Positions 52,489-61,610 of a DNA stretch of 64,000 nucleotides are shown in pieces. The notes beneath the pieces were generated by a model, which made no database searches, had not been told where the DNA came from, and was given only the letters and a program-made list of their open reading frames with translations. The DNA is from Algoriphagus sp. (GTDB taxonomy: Bacteria; Bacteroidota; Bacteroidia; Cytophagales; Cyclobacteriaceae): the NCBI RefSeq assembly GCF_030694375.1, contig NZ_JAUXYL010000023.1, forward strand, positions 1 through 64,000. The letters are read 5' to 3'. A program made the position numbers and the translations under genes. The stretch's first letter is position 1. The number at the start of each line of letters is the position of its first letter.

Positions 52489-52499
52489 GGAATTTACAA

Positions 52500-52764
52500 T
52501 ACGAGGTCGATTCTTCATTATTCGATGCTCGATATTAATTTGATTTAAGTTCATTATCTTATCATTCGATACTAACTGAAATTTTGATTTACGATACAGC
52601 TACTTCATCATTCGACATTCATCATTCGATGTTCGATATTTAATTTACTTATACTTTACTAATTCAGTAAAGGCTTGTTCTTAAAAATTAGGCAATCATC
52701 TTCGATATTAATTTTGATTTCGAAATTTAGTATTCATTATTTCCATGTCTTAAATCATTAGAAG
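52500..52764. repeat. Phrase array upstream of the second S23 gene
   Basis: Repeated ATCATTCGATATTC/ATTCGATGTTCGATATT words spread over 260 bp. The complementary orientation (AACATCGAATTCTGAATGTTGAATGTCGAAG) appears just downstream of the S23 gene. A gene-less copy of the same family is at 62671-62760. Confidence 0.7.
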
Positions 52765-53136
52765 ATGGATCGAAAATATGACCTTGAAGAAAGATTGATT
52801 GATTTTGCTTCGGAAATCATAATTTTCACTGACACAATGGTGAACTCCAAGGCAGGAAATCACATGGCAGGTCAGCTTTTGCGGAGTGGAACTAGTCCCG
52901 CTTTAAATTATGGCGAAGCCCAATCTGGTGAATCCAGAAGAGACTTTATACATAAATTGAAAGTGATTTTGAAAGAGCTAAGAGAAAGTAGAGTCGCTTT
53001 GAAAATTATAGAAAAAGCTAAACTTCATCCAGATTTAGCATTCCTAGAAAGACTTAAAAATGAGAACAATCAGCTTATTTCGATCTTCGTGAAAAGCGTT
53101 GGGACAGCAGAAAAAAATAATCAAGATCAAATTTAA
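52765..53136 (+). CDS. Four-helix bundle protein (S23/IVS-encoded type), second copy
   Basis: A 123-residue relative of the protein at 26670. It has [20 protein letters not shown], then [37 protein letters not shown]. The signature regions are well conserved while the ends differ. It lies between lepA and folD inside an ATTCGATATTC-type phrase array, a different sequence from the array around the first copy but the same arrangement. Molecular function is unknown. It inserts into an otherwise housekeeping stretch without breaking either neighbour. Confidence 0.85.
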   Translation: MDRKYDLEERLIDFASEIIIFTDTMVNSKAGNHMAGQLLRSGTSPALNYGEAQSGESRRDFIHKLKVILKELRESRVALKIIEKAKLHPDLAFLERLKNENNQLISIFVKSVGTAEKNNQDQI

Positions 53137-53190
53137 AAATAATGAACATCGAATTCTGAATGTTGAATGTCGAAGTTTAGAAAAACAAGA
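53137..53190. repeat. Right-hand phrase array of the second S23 gene
   Basis: AATGAACATCGAATTCTGAATGTTGAATGTCGAAG, the inverted form of the words upstream of the gene. It ends only a few bases before the folD start codon, so the folD leader is array-derived. Confidence 0.6.
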
Positions 53191-53194
53191 GATC

Positions 53195-54079
53195 ATGCCT
53201 ACAATCATCGACGGAAAACAAACCGCCCAAGAAATCAAGTCAGAAATCGCTGTCCGTGTAGCTGAAATCAAAGCTAAAGGCGGAAAAACCCCGCATTTGG
53301 CAGCAGTGTTGGTGGGAAGTGATGGGGCAAGCCAAACCTATGTAGGTGCAAAAGTAAAAGCCTGTGAAGAAGTGGGCTTCAAATCCACGCTAGTCCGTCT
53401 GGAATCTGATGTAACTGAGGAAGATCTCCTCAACATGGTGGAGGACATCAACAATAACCCGGATATCGACGGATTGATTGTTCAGCTGCCGCTTCCTAAG
53501 CATATTTCCGTTGACAAAGTCACCAATAAAATCAGGCCCGAAAAAGATGTCGATGGATTCACCCCGGCAAACGTTGGTCGGATGACTTTGAATTGGCCTG
53601 CCTATGTAGCAGCAACTCCCTACGGAATTGTGGAATTATTGAAAAGATATGAGATCGAAACTGCCGGCAAACACTGCGTAGTCATTGGTCGAAGCCATAT
53701 TGTGGGCAGCCCTATGAGTATCTTGATGGCTAGAAATGGCTATCCCGGAAATGCAACGGTGACCCTGACTCACAGCAAAACTCAAAATCTTCCTGAAATC
53801 TGCCGATCTGCCGATATTTTAATTGTAGCGATTGGAAAGCCTGAATTTGTAACTGCGGACATGGTGAAGCCAGGTGCTGTGGTGATTGATGTGGGAATTC
53901 ACCGCATCGAAGACGCTTCCAAGAAGTCAGGGTTCCGATTGATCGGAGATGTTAAATTTGATGAAGTAGCAGAAAAAGCAGCAGCAATCACACCTGTTCC
54001 CGGTGGAGTAGGACCTATGACCATCGCCGCGCTGCTTTACAACACGCTTCAATCAGCTGAAAAGAAGGTTTTTGGATAA
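53195..54079 (+). CDS. folD: Methylenetetrahydrofolate dehydrogenase/cyclohydrolase
   Basis: A full-length 294-residue bifunctional FolD when started at ATG 53195 ([18 protein letters not shown]). The earlier track start reads through repeat DNA. Motifs include [13 protein letters not shown] (with the catalytic Tyr and Lys), [26 protein letters not shown] and [12 protein letters not shown]. It interconverts 5,10-methylene- and 10-formyl-tetrahydrofolate in one-carbon metabolism using NAD(P). The first codons lie just after the S23-associated array. Confidence 0.97.
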   Translation: MPTIIDGKQTAQEIKSEIAVRVAEIKAKGGKTPHLAAVLVGSDGASQTYVGAKVKACEEVGFKSTLVRLESDVTEEDLLNMVEDINNNPDIDGLIVQLPLPKHISVDKVTNKIRPEKDVDGFTPANVGRMTLNWPAYVAATPYGIVELLKRYEIETAGKHCVVIGRSHIVGSPMSILMARNGYPGNATVTLTHSKTQNLPEICRSADILIVAIGKPEFVTADMVKPGAVVIDVGIHRIEDASKKSGFRLIGDVKFDEVAEKAAAITPVPGGVGPMTIAALLYNTLQSAEKKVFG

Positions 54080-54113
54080 ATTGGAAAAAAAGTAAAGAAA
54101 TCCCTGATTCCGG

Positions 54114-54145
54114 TTTGTTTCAATTGGCTTGGATTTCTACTTTTG
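54114..54145 (+). promoter_or_regulatory. Promoter of tRNA-Leu
   Basis: TTTG at 54114-54117 and TACTTTTG at 54138-54145, separated by 20 bases, match the Bacteroidota -33/-7 consensus. The tRNA starts 13 bases after the -7 element. Confidence 0.65.
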
Positions 54146-54157
54146 CAGACCCTAACC

Positions 54158-54241
54158 GCGCACGTGGTGAAATTGGTAGACACGCCACTTTGAGGGGGTG
54201 GTGCCCTTACGGGTGTGGAAGTTCGAATCTTCTCGTGCGCA
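54158..54241 (+). tRNA. tRNA-Leu (anticodon GAG)
   Basis: The acceptor stem GCGCACG/CGTGCGC, with discriminator A at 54241, encloses a D arm with GGTAGACAC, an anticodon arm CCACT-TTGAGGG-GGTGG (anticodon GAG at 54192-54194), a long variable arm and a TTCGAATC T loop. The total of 84 nt suits a class II tRNA-Leu. CCA is not encoded. It reads CUC and CUU codons. Confidence 0.95.
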
Positions 54242-54243
54242 CA

Positions 54244-54277
54244 AAGCCTAATCGTTCTTCGGTTAGGCTTTTTTTTT
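54244..54277 (+). terminator. Terminator of tRNA-Leu
   Basis: AAGCCTAA pairs with TTAGGCTT, with a TTCG inside the loop, followed by a T run of about nine. It is directly behind the tRNA. Confidence 0.85.
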
Positions 54278-54333
54278 ACTAACGGACTTTTTGAAGTTTG
54301 ATTTTTAGTTACTTTTCGCCAAAATTCTTCCTG

Positions 54334-54876
54334 ATGCGAACTATCCTTAAATTCACGCTACCTGTTTTTTTCCTTTTCCTTGCTGTGCAGTCTCAAGCCC
54401 AGACTCCCCAATTCCCCATTGTCAAAGGATTTGGAGGGATTTATGAAATTGCTGACGCAAAAGAACGGCCTGATCCAACTTTGGAATATAAAATTATTGT
54501 AGACCTTACTTCAGCCGCTGAAGACAACAAGGAGATCTCCCGCTGGGTGGACAATGTCGCACGAATGATGAATCTTCACGGACTTGCGGGAGTGCCAAAG
54601 GACAAAATGAAAGTGAAAGTCATCATTCATGGCGGCGCTATTTTCACTTTGCTCAATGATGAGAATTATCAAAAAAAGTTTGAAGTAGCCAACCCCAATC
54701 TTAAAGTTTATGAGGCTTTGAAAGAAGCTGGAGCGGATGTTTATGTATGTGGACAATCCCTGGTCGCTCGGAATCTTAAAACTGCAGATCTTTGGCCGGG
54801 AGTTACGATTGCACATTCTGCCTTGACTACCATCACTACCTACGTTCCCCAAGGGTATGTTTTATTGAAGTTCTGA
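54334..54876 (+). CDS. Exported DsrE/DsrF-like protein
   Basis: A 180-residue protein started at ATG 54334 (MRTILKFTLPVFFLFLAVQSQAQ, a signal peptide). The mature part has the DsrE-like alpha/beta layout, with YKIIVDLTSAAEDNKEISRWVDNVARMMNLHG and KVKVIIHGGAIFTLLND, and later a conserved Cys in VYVCGQSLVARN. Cytoplasmic DsrE proteins relay sulfur on such a cysteine; exported members have no established function. It stands alone between the tRNA and the hybrid kinase. Confidence 0.78.
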   Translation: MRTILKFTLPVFFLFLAVQSQAQTPQFPIVKGFGGIYEIADAKERPDPTLEYKIIVDLTSAAEDNKEISRWVDNVARMMNLHGLAGVPKDKMKVKVIIHGGAIFTLLNDENYQKKFEVANPNLKVYEALKEAGADVYVCGQSLVARNLKTADLWPGVTIAHSALTTITTYVPQGYVLLKF

Positions 54877-54923
54877 CAAGCTTGGAATAATTATTGAATA
54901 ATTGAGGGCTCCTACCTAAATGT

Positions 54924-57422
54924 ATGAAGCCCTTTAAATCAATTATTTCTACTGGAAAGAAAGTAGCCGCCGGATTTTTTTTGGCTACGTTTATTCTCGT
55001 TAGTGTTGCGGGCCTGACTTATTATACCTTAAATCAATTAGAGGATTCCGTCAGACAGTTGGCACAGCCCAACAAAAAGTTGGAACTCCTGAATAACCTT
55101 CAATCTGAGATTTTTAGAATTACCCGTGTTGGAGGAGATAACCTAAGGACCGATGCCCGTGTCAATGACTCCACAATCGCTCAGCTTCAGATTAAGCTTG
55201 ATCAGCTTGACACCTTGGCTGTCGATACCTTGGAAAAGCAAAGTGTTCAAATCATCAGAGATAATCTCGCTGTTCTGATCAATGGCTTTGTAGACTTGTA
55301 TGAAGTCAAAAGAAATCTTGCCACCCGGAATTTTTCTCAGGAAGCACTCAACAAGGTGGAAATTGGAATCCGCCGCCGTGCTCAAAATCTGGAGTATAGG
55401 CCCTTGAGGGAATTAAACCCTAAAAAATTTATATACAACGAACTTCAGGAACAAACTAACAGCCGTCAGGAGCTGAGGACAGGGATTATTTCCAGAGACG
55501 AGGATCGTTTGATCACATATTTGAAAAAACTGCGGGATGAGAATGCACAAAACTCCTTGCCATCCTCGCAAACTCAAAATTTGGACAGTGTCCTGTATTC
55601 CTTGCGGGGAGTGATCAACAAGATTTACAAAGAGGAGACTTTCCAGCGACAAAAATTGGCCACTTTGGAAGCCTCACTTTCCCAAAAACAAAATGAAATT
55701 GGAACCACGATCCAAACGTTGATTGCAGATCTTCAATCCAAAGCGATTTTGGCGTCGAATGAGCAAAGTGAACAGGCCTCGGGGCTCGTCTTCGATGTTA
55801 CTTTTTTCTTGATTATCGTGGTAATTATTGCGGTTTTGGGAACCGCTTTTCTTGTGCTCTCCATTCTGAAGGAAATCAACATCAACAAAACTTACCAGGA
55901 AGATTTAGAGGTATCACGGAAAAAGTCGGATCAACTGGCGAAATCCAAGCAGGAGTTTTTGGCTAACATGAGCCATGAAATCCGTAATCCATTGCACGTA
56001 ATTCAGGGTTACAGAGCGATTTTGGAAAAGTCATCCCTGGAATCAAATCAGCAGACACATTTGAAAATGATCGGTTTTGCCTCCGATACCCTGATGGAGA
56101 TAGTCGATGACATTCTTGATTTTTCAAAGTTGGAAGCAGGAAAGCTAAAGTTGGAAAAACACCCATTTGACCCATTGGAGCTTTTTGGGGCAATTCAGAG
56201 TTTCTTTGAGTTGACAGCAAAAGACAAAAAGTTGGAATTTTTATGGCATTTGGAACTGCCTGATGCGCAATGGTTGGTTGGTGATGCCTTAAGAATCAAA
56301 CAGGTCATGAATAATCTCCTCAGCAATGCATTCAAATTTACTCAGGAAGGAAAAGTAGAAGTTGGTGTGAAATGGGCGGAAAATCAACTGGAGATCAGCA
56401 TTCAGGATTCAGGTATCGGGATGAATCCGGAGGAGCTTGTCAAAGTTTTCCAGGAATTTGATCAGGCGGATGCCTCGATTTCCAGAAAATTTGGAGGAAC
56501 TGGCTTGGGCTTGGCGATCGTTCAGCGCTTGGTTACCCTGATGGAAGGGGAACTCAATGCTGAAAGTGTCCCGGGTATCGGGACCACGATGAGGATCGTA
56601 ATTCCTATGGAATTGACATCTGTCCAGATTGTCCCAGAAATCCCCGCAGAAGGTAAATTCATTGACTTATCAGGATTGAATATTATGGTAATCGATGATG
56701 ATCGGGTTGGTCTGAAGTATTTGGAGACAGTGTTGCGCTATTTCGGAGCCAATGTGATTTCTTTTCCGGGAGGTCGCTTTTTTAGGGATGATTTTGAGCC
56801 AATAGCTTTGGATTTGGCTATGATCGATATACAAATGCCTGAATTTTCAGGGTTTGATGTGGCAAAATCAATCCGGAATTTCCCCAAATTCAAAAAATTA
56901 CCGCTGTTGGCTATGACTGCAAATGTCTTTGTGGAGGAGAAAGAGAGACTAGTTGCAGAAGGCTTTGATGAATTGATTTTGAAGCCTTTTCAGGAGAAAA
57001 AGCTTATTTCGGTTCTCGGTAATTTTTTCCCGGAACGTTTGAAGGTTGCCGTTCAGGAGTTAGACCAAGTGGAAATTACTGCTGAAGTTGTTAACCTTTC
57101 CGATTTGGATAAATTTTGCATGGGAGATCAAGAATTACTGGCCGATATTATCCGTGATCTTATCCGTGAGACCGAGACAGATTTACAAAAAATCACACGG
57201 GCAAGACTGAATGATCGCTGGTCTGAAATCCTCGAAATCTGCCATCAATTAGGGAGTAGACTGGGCCAAATCAAAAGCCAAGCCGGACCTATTGCGCGCA
57301 AAATTGAAAACAACCTAAAACTTAACAACCAGCAGGGCATTCAGGAGATGCTCAATCAGCTGGACGCGGAGACACGGAGAACTCTGCTAGTGCTGAAGGA
57401 CAAAATTTCAGAAATGGTCTGA
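54924..57422 (+). CDS. Hybrid sensor histidine kinase/response regulator with HPt
   Basis: An 832-residue membrane kinase. Helix 1 is at about 13-33, a mostly helical periplasmic sensor at about 34-285, and helix 2 at about 288-312. HisKA follows, with His351 in MSHEIRNPLH, then a HATPase with NNLLSNAFKFT, DSGIGM and GGTGLGLAI. Next come a receiver domain (IMVIDDD, phospho-Asp near 635 in MIDIQMPEFSG) and a C-terminal HPt-like domain (ICHQLGSRLG, possible phospho-His). This is a complete His-Asp-His phosphorelay in one chain. The output regulator is not fixed by sequence, but the convergent NtrC-type gene two bases away is a candidate. Confidence 0.9.
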   Translation: MKPFKSIISTGKKVAAGFFLATFILVSVAGLTYYTLNQLEDSVRQLAQPNKKLELLNNLQSEIFRITRVGGDNLRTDARVNDSTIAQLQIKLDQLDTLAVDTLEKQSVQIIRDNLAVLINGFVDLYEVKRNLATRNFSQEALNKVEIGIRRRAQNLEYRPLRELNPKKFIYNELQEQTNSRQELRTGIISRDEDRLITYLKKLRDENAQNSLPSSQTQNLDSVLYSLRGVINKIYKEETFQRQKLATLEASLSQKQNEIGTTIQTLIADLQSKAILASNEQSEQASGLVFDVTFFLIIVVIIAVLGTAFLVLSILKEININKTYQEDLEVSRKKSDQLAKSKQEFLANMSHEIRNPLHVIQGYRAILEKSSLESNQQTHLKMIGFASDTLMEIVDDILDFSKLEAGKLKLEKHPFDPLELFGAIQSFFELTAKDKKLEFLWHLELPDAQWLVGDALRIKQVMNNLLSNAFKFTQEGKVEVGVKWAENQLEISIQDSGIGMNPEELVKVFQEFDQADASISRKFGGTGLGLAIVQRLVTLMEGELNAESVPGIGTTMRIVIPMELTSVQIVPEIPAEGKFIDLSGLNIMVIDDDRVGLKYLETVLRYFGANVISFPGGRFFRDDFEPIALDLAMIDIQMPEFSGFDVAKSIRNFPKFKKLPLLAMTANVFVEEKERLVAEGFDELILKPFQEKKLISVLGNFFPERLKVAVQELDQVEITAEVVNLSDLDKFCMGDQELLADIIRDLIRETETDLQKITRARLNDRWSEILEICHQLGSRLGQIKSQAGPIARKIENNLKLNNQQGIQEMLNQLDAETRRTLLVLKDKISEMV

Positions 57423-57424
57423 GA

Positions 57425-58843
57425 TCACTCCAGGCCGTATTTTTCGATTTTGCTGTATAAGGTTTTCCGATCCATGTTCAAGATTCGTGCGGTTTTGGAC
57501 TTGTTAAACCGTGTGTCTTGAAGCACTTTTTGAATCAGTTCCTTCTCTTGCTCTTTCCATTGAGACTTATAGTCCGTAGCTGAGGATGGTGGATTTATAG
57601 AAGAACCCCCAGTGTTGGATGACAAGGTTACGCTGGATTGTGTGGATCGTTCCGGCAAGAATGCGGAATCATAGAGCTCCAGAGGTAAAGCCTCTTTTTC
57701 TATTTTTTCACCGGTGGAGAGCAGTACCGCCCGCTTGATGATGTTTCGAAGTTCGCGGAGATTTCCGGGCCAGTCATAGTTGTAAAAAATATCCCAAACA
57801 GCCGGACTCAGACTCTTTATCGATTTTTGGAGTCGCTCATTACTTTCTTCAAGAAAATCACCTACAAAATATTCTAAATCCGCTTTTCTGTTTCGCAGTG
57901 CAATGGCATGAAGTGTGAATTCATTCAGCCTATGATACAAATCTTCCCTGAAAATGCCCTCACCGGATTGGGAGATTAGATTCTCATTCGTGGCAGCAAT
58001 GATTCGCACATCGATTTCTATTTCTTTGTTTCCACCGATTTTTCGGATTTTCCGCTCCTGAATAGCTCTTAGCAACTGAATCTGAACTTCATAGCTGAGA
58101 TTCCCGATTTCGTCCAGAAAAATGGTACCTCCGTTTGCGGATTCAAAATGTCCGGTTTTGTTGTCCAGTGCACCGGTGAAGGCTCCTTTTACATGGCCGA
58201 ATAATTCACTTCCGGCGAGTTCTTTAGGTAAAGCCCCACAGTCAATGGCTACAAAAGGCCCTTCTTTTCGGTTCGAAAATTCATGGATCCGTTTTGAGAT
58301 CAACTCCTTACCCGTACCCGTTTCGCCTAAAACTAACACACTCAAATCCGTCGGTGCTACAAGTTGGATGTGTTTTTCCAGTTTTTGAGCTTCTTGTGAT
58401 TCGCCAAGTACATAGGGATTGTGAGATTTTGGTTTGGAGATTTTATTCGGTTTTTCAGGTACGGTTTCGCTTTTTAATTCGGTTTTTTGAGCCAGAGACT
58501 CCTTGACGGTGGCTAGCAATTCATCCGGGTTGATGGGTTTGGTGATGTATTCAAATGCCCCGAGTTTCATGGCCTTGATGGCAATACGAATATCAGAATA
58601 ATGGGTAATGAGAATAACCTGCAATTGTGGGAAGTTCGCCTTTGCCCATTGAAGAAGTTCCATGCCGGTACCGTCCGGTAATCTGAAATCAGCGATGATC
58701 AGATCGTATTTTGCAGAATTAAGGATGTTCTGCGCCTCTTTTACTTTTACTGTGGTGGTGACCTCAAAATTATTTTTTTCCAAAAAAGTCTTTACAATTC
58801 TGGAATACGTCAGGTCGTCTTCAACTAATAGTATATGAGCCAT
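57425..58843 (-). CDS. Sigma-54-dependent NtrC-family response regulator
   Basis: A 472-residue regulator. The receiver lies at 1-120 (phospho-Asp in LIIADFRLPDG, about residue 53). The AAA+ activator lies at about 150-380, with Walker A GETGTGKE, the sigma-54 contact loop GAFTGA and Walker B IFLDEIGN. The C-terminal Fis-type HTH ends KTARILNMDRKTLYSKIEKY. It activates sigma-54 promoters after phosphorylation. It is convergent with the hybrid kinase, with only two bases between stops. A terminator lies just upstream, ending the next gene on this strand. Confidence 0.93.
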   Translation of the reverse strand: MAHILLVEDDLTYSRIVKTFLEKNNFEVTTTVKVKEAQNILNSAKYDLIIADFRLPDGTGMELLQWAKANFPQLQVILITHYSDIRIAIKAMKLGAFEYITKPINPDELLATVKESLAQKTELKSETVPEKPNKISKPKSHNPYVLGESQEAQKLEKHIQLVAPTDLSVLVLGETGTGKELISKRIHEFSNRKEGPFVAIDCGALPKELAGSELFGHVKGAFTGALDNKTGHFESANGGTIFLDEIGNLSYEVQIQLLRAIQERKIRKIGGNKEIEIDVRIIAATNENLISQSGEGIFREDLYHRLNEFTLHAIALRNRKADLEYFVGDFLEESNERLQKSIKSLSPAVWDIFYNYDWPGNLRELRNIIKRAVLLSTGEKIEKEALPLELYDSAFLPERSTQSSVTLSSNTGGSSINPPSSATDYKSQWKEQEKELIQKVLQDTRFNKSKTARILNMDRKTLYSKIEKYGLE

Positions 58844-58872
58844 CTTTAGTATTTTTTTAGCTTATCAAACAA

Positions 58873-58904
58873 AAAAAGCACCAGACTGGAGTCCGGTGCT
58901 TTTT
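58873..58904 (-). terminator. Terminator between two minus-strand genes
   Basis: AGCACC/GGTGCT with inner GACT/AGTC pairing and A/T runs on both sides. On the minus strand it follows the small exported protein gene and ends in a T run. Confidence 0.75.
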
Positions 58905-58924
58905 AAATTAGGGGAATTAGCAAC

Positions 58925-59242
58925 TTACTCTTTTATCTCGTTGCCCTCAGCATCATAGGTTTTCCAAAGTAAGTCTTCAGTTCCATTATCAAAAGCGACT
59001 TTGAAATGGACTACTCCGTCGACTTTTTTTACCTGCCATGCTTCAGCTAGTGTCAATTCTTTCAATGTATCATCACCTGCAATCGTAAGTTTTACGGGAG
59101 TTGGAAGTTCATCAGGTTTGATTTGAGTTTTTTCTTCCTGCAGCGTGATTTCCATTGGGTTTGAAATCACCTTGGCAATAGTTGGTGTTACAAAAGCAGC
59201 ACCTGCTACCATCATGGCTGACATTAAAATGATCTTTTTCAT
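58925..59242 (-). CDS. Small exported hypothetical protein
   Basis: A 105-residue protein with a signal peptide ([23 protein letters not shown]). The mature 80 residues contain [32 protein letters not shown], similar in character to small periplasmic PepSY-like proteins, but no firm family is seen. It is monocistronic, with a terminator immediately downstream. Confidence 0.7.
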   Translation of the reverse strand: MKKIILMSAMMVAGAAFVTPTIAKVISNPMEITLQEEKTQIKPDELPTPVKLTIAGDDTLKELTLAEAWQVKKVDGVVHFKVAFDNGTEDLLWKTYDAEGNEIKE

Positions 59243-59569
59243 GGTGTTATTTAATTAGGTTTAGTTTAAAATCAGAATTTGGATTCTGATTCCGGAAACG
59301 TGTTTTCCGATTCTGATGATCTTAATGCTAAGGCTGTGCCAAGGCTTTTTTGGGGCAAGGAAAGCCCTTTTGTGGAAATTTGACTAAGGAATTTTGGGTA
59401 GTCAATCCCCTAGCTGGGGAGAATGGATGACATTTGTTCATGCAACTGCCACTTAATTATCAATTAATAGCCTGCCATATATTATTCTTCACAACAGAAC
59501 TTTTATTCAGGAATAAATCTTTTGAAAACACCTACCTTTGACACACCAAAAGAACATTCGCCTTTCTCC
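59243..59569. other. Divergent intergenic region before purF
   Basis: No gene, strong repeat or clear riboswitch is seen. A TGATTCCGGAAACGTGTTTTCCG stretch near 59287-59310 could form a small hairpin. The region should carry promoters for both flanking genes. Confidence 0.35.
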
Positions 59570-61453
59570 ATGAGTGACGCCATCAAACATGAATGCGGAA
59601 TTGCCATGATTCGGCTCCGTAAGCATCCTCAATATTACATCGACAAATACGGCACGAATGCTTTTGCAGCCAAGCGCATGTATGTGCTGATGCAAAAGCA
59701 GATCAACCGGGGTCAAGATGGTGCGGGGGTAGCCAACGTCAAAATAGACACCAAGCCGGGAACCCGATACATCAGTAGGTATCGATCTGTAGAAGCCTCA
59801 GCCGTTAATTTCATCTTCGATAAGATTAACGCCAAGTATAAAAAGGCCAAAAAGATCGGTGGTAAAAAGGTTCTTGAAGATGCCGATTGGCTAAAAACAA
59901 ACATTGCATTTACCGGAGAAGTTTGGCTTGGTCACCTTCGCTACGGAACACACGGGGAAAACAGCATCGAAACTTGTCACCCCTTTTTAAAACAAAATAA
60001 CTGGAGAAGCCGAAACCTCGTCATGGCAGGCAACTTCAACATGACAAACAACGAGGAACTTTTTAGCAAACTCGTCCAACTGGGACAGCACCCGAAAGAA
60101 AAAACCGATACTGTCACCGTGATGGAAAAAGTCGGTCACTTTTTGGACGAAGAAAATCAGCGAATTTTTGATAAGTACAAACACCAATTCAGCAACGAAC
60201 AGATCACTCAACTGATTGAAGATGAATTGGATGTGATCCGTATCCTGAAAAGATCCTGCAGGGATTTTGACGGTGGATACGCAATGGCGGGAATGATCGG
60301 AAACGGTTCATCTTTTGTCGTTAGGGATCCCTCAGGTATTCGCCCTGCCTTTTATTATGCAGATGAGGAGATAGTGGTGGTCGCTTCGGAAAAGCCGGCG
60401 ATAAAGTCCGCATTTAATATTGACTTTAAAGAAATTAAGGAAATAAAGCCTGGTCACGCCATCGTAATCAACAAAGACGGTTCGTACACCGAATCGCAGA
60501 TTATGCCAGCGAGAGAGAAAAAATCCTGCTCATTTGAGCGTATTTACTTTTCAAGAGGGACGGACCCGGATATTTACCAAGAACGTAAAAATCTTGGGAA
60601 GGCCCTGATTCCCCAAATTCTTAAAGCGATCGATTTCGATCTGAAAAACACCGTTTTCTCTTATATTCCAAACACGGCTGAGACGGCCTTTTTGGGAATG
60701 ATTGAAGGATTGGAAGACTATCTTAGTGCAAAACGAAGAGAGGTGTTTCTGGAAGGAAAGCCCCACGTCGGAGATTTGGACGACCTGCTCAATTTCCGCC
60801 CGAGGGTAGAAAAATTGGTCAGCAAGGATGTAAAGCTGAGGACCTTCATCACTAATGATACCGATCGTGATGCCATGGTGGCCAATATTTATGACACCAC
60901 CTATGAGGTGATCAAGCCGGGAGTGGATACACTTGTGGTGATAGATGACAGCATCGTAAGGGGTACTACGCTGGAGAAAAGCATCTTGACGACTTTGGAT
61001 AAGTTAAACCCAAAACGAATTATCATTGTGTCCTCAGCACCGCAAATCCGCTTCCCGGATTGTTACGGAATAGATATGTCACGAATGAAGGACTTTATTG
61101 CTTTCCGTGCTGCCATTGGATTGCTTCGGGATCGGAAAATTGAACACGTGCTTGATCGGGTCTATGAATCATGTGTGCAAAACCCGATGTCATCCGAAAA
61201 CTTCGTGAAGGAGGTTTATGATGCATTTACGGATGAAGAGATATCTGATAAAATCGCCGAAATTGTAACTACTCCTGAGATCAATGCTGTGGTTAAAGTG
61301 ATATTTCAAACTGTCGACAACTTGCATAAATGTATACCCAAACACCTGGGGGACTGGTATTTTACCGGAGATTACCCAACTACAGGGGGGACACAAGTTG
61401 TAAATCGCGCTTTCGCAAACTACATGGAGGGAAAGACTGTCAGAGCTTACTAA
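59570..61453 (+). CDS. purF: Amidophosphoribosyltransferase, large Bacteroidota type
   Basis: About 627 residues from ATG 59570 (MSDAIKHECGIAM). The track's earlier TTG start would place extra residues before the catalytic region. The N-terminal class II glutamine amidotransferase carries HECGIAMIR (nucleophile Cys), NRGQDGAG and GHLRYGTHG. The C-terminal phosphoribosyltransferase carries the PRPP loop VVIDDSIVRGTT. It makes phosphoribosylamine, the first committed step of purine synthesis. It is longer than E. coli PurF, as usual for this phylum. A terminator follows. Confidence 0.85.
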   Translation: MSDAIKHECGIAMIRLRKHPQYYIDKYGTNAFAAKRMYVLMQKQINRGQDGAGVANVKIDTKPGTRYISRYRSVEASAVNFIFDKINAKYKKAKKIGGKKVLEDADWLKTNIAFTGEVWLGHLRYGTHGENSIETCHPFLKQNNWRSRNLVMAGNFNMTNNEELFSKLVQLGQHPKEKTDTVTVMEKVGHFLDEENQRIFDKYKHQFSNEQITQLIEDELDVIRILKRSCRDFDGGYAMAGMIGNGSSFVVRDPSGIRPAFYYADEEIVVVASEKPAIKSAFNIDFKEIKEIKPGHAIVINKDGSYTESQIMPAREKKSCSFERIYFSRGTDPDIYQERKNLGKALIPQILKAIDFDLKNTVFSYIPNTAETAFLGMIEGLEDYLSAKRREVFLEGKPHVGDLDDLLNFRPRVEKLVSKDVKLRTFITNDTDRDAMVANIYDTTYEVIKPGVDTLVVIDDSIVRGTTLEKSILTTLDKLNPKRIIIVSSAPQIRFPDCYGIDMSRMKDFIAFRAAIGLLRDRKIEHVLDRVYESCVQNPMSSENFVKEVYDAFTDEEISDKIAEIVTTPEINAVVKVIFQTVDNLHKCIPKHLGDWYFTGDYPTTGGTQVVNRAFANYMEGKTVRAY

Positions 61454-61512
61454 AGTCCGAGTCTTGATTGGATCAGTTCGCATACCGGAACGATTCAAAA
61501 AAGAAAATAAGG

Positions 61513-61545
61513 AAAGGCGCAGAGAGCAATCTTTGCGCCTTTTTA
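61513..61545 (+). terminator. Intrinsic terminator after purF
   Basis: AAAGGCGCA and TTGCGCCTTT form a stem with a loop of about ten bases, followed by TTTAC. It is placed 60 bp after the stop. Confidence 0.75.
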
Positions 61546-61610
61546 CATTTATGGAAGTATGCTTTGAAGTCAAAAGGTTTAATTTGGAGCAGAAATGAAT
61601 TCAAAGAAAA

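Noticed and set aside
61513-61545. Regulatory hairpin of purine genes
   Set aside because: Position after purF, a GC-rich stem and a T tail fit a plain terminator.
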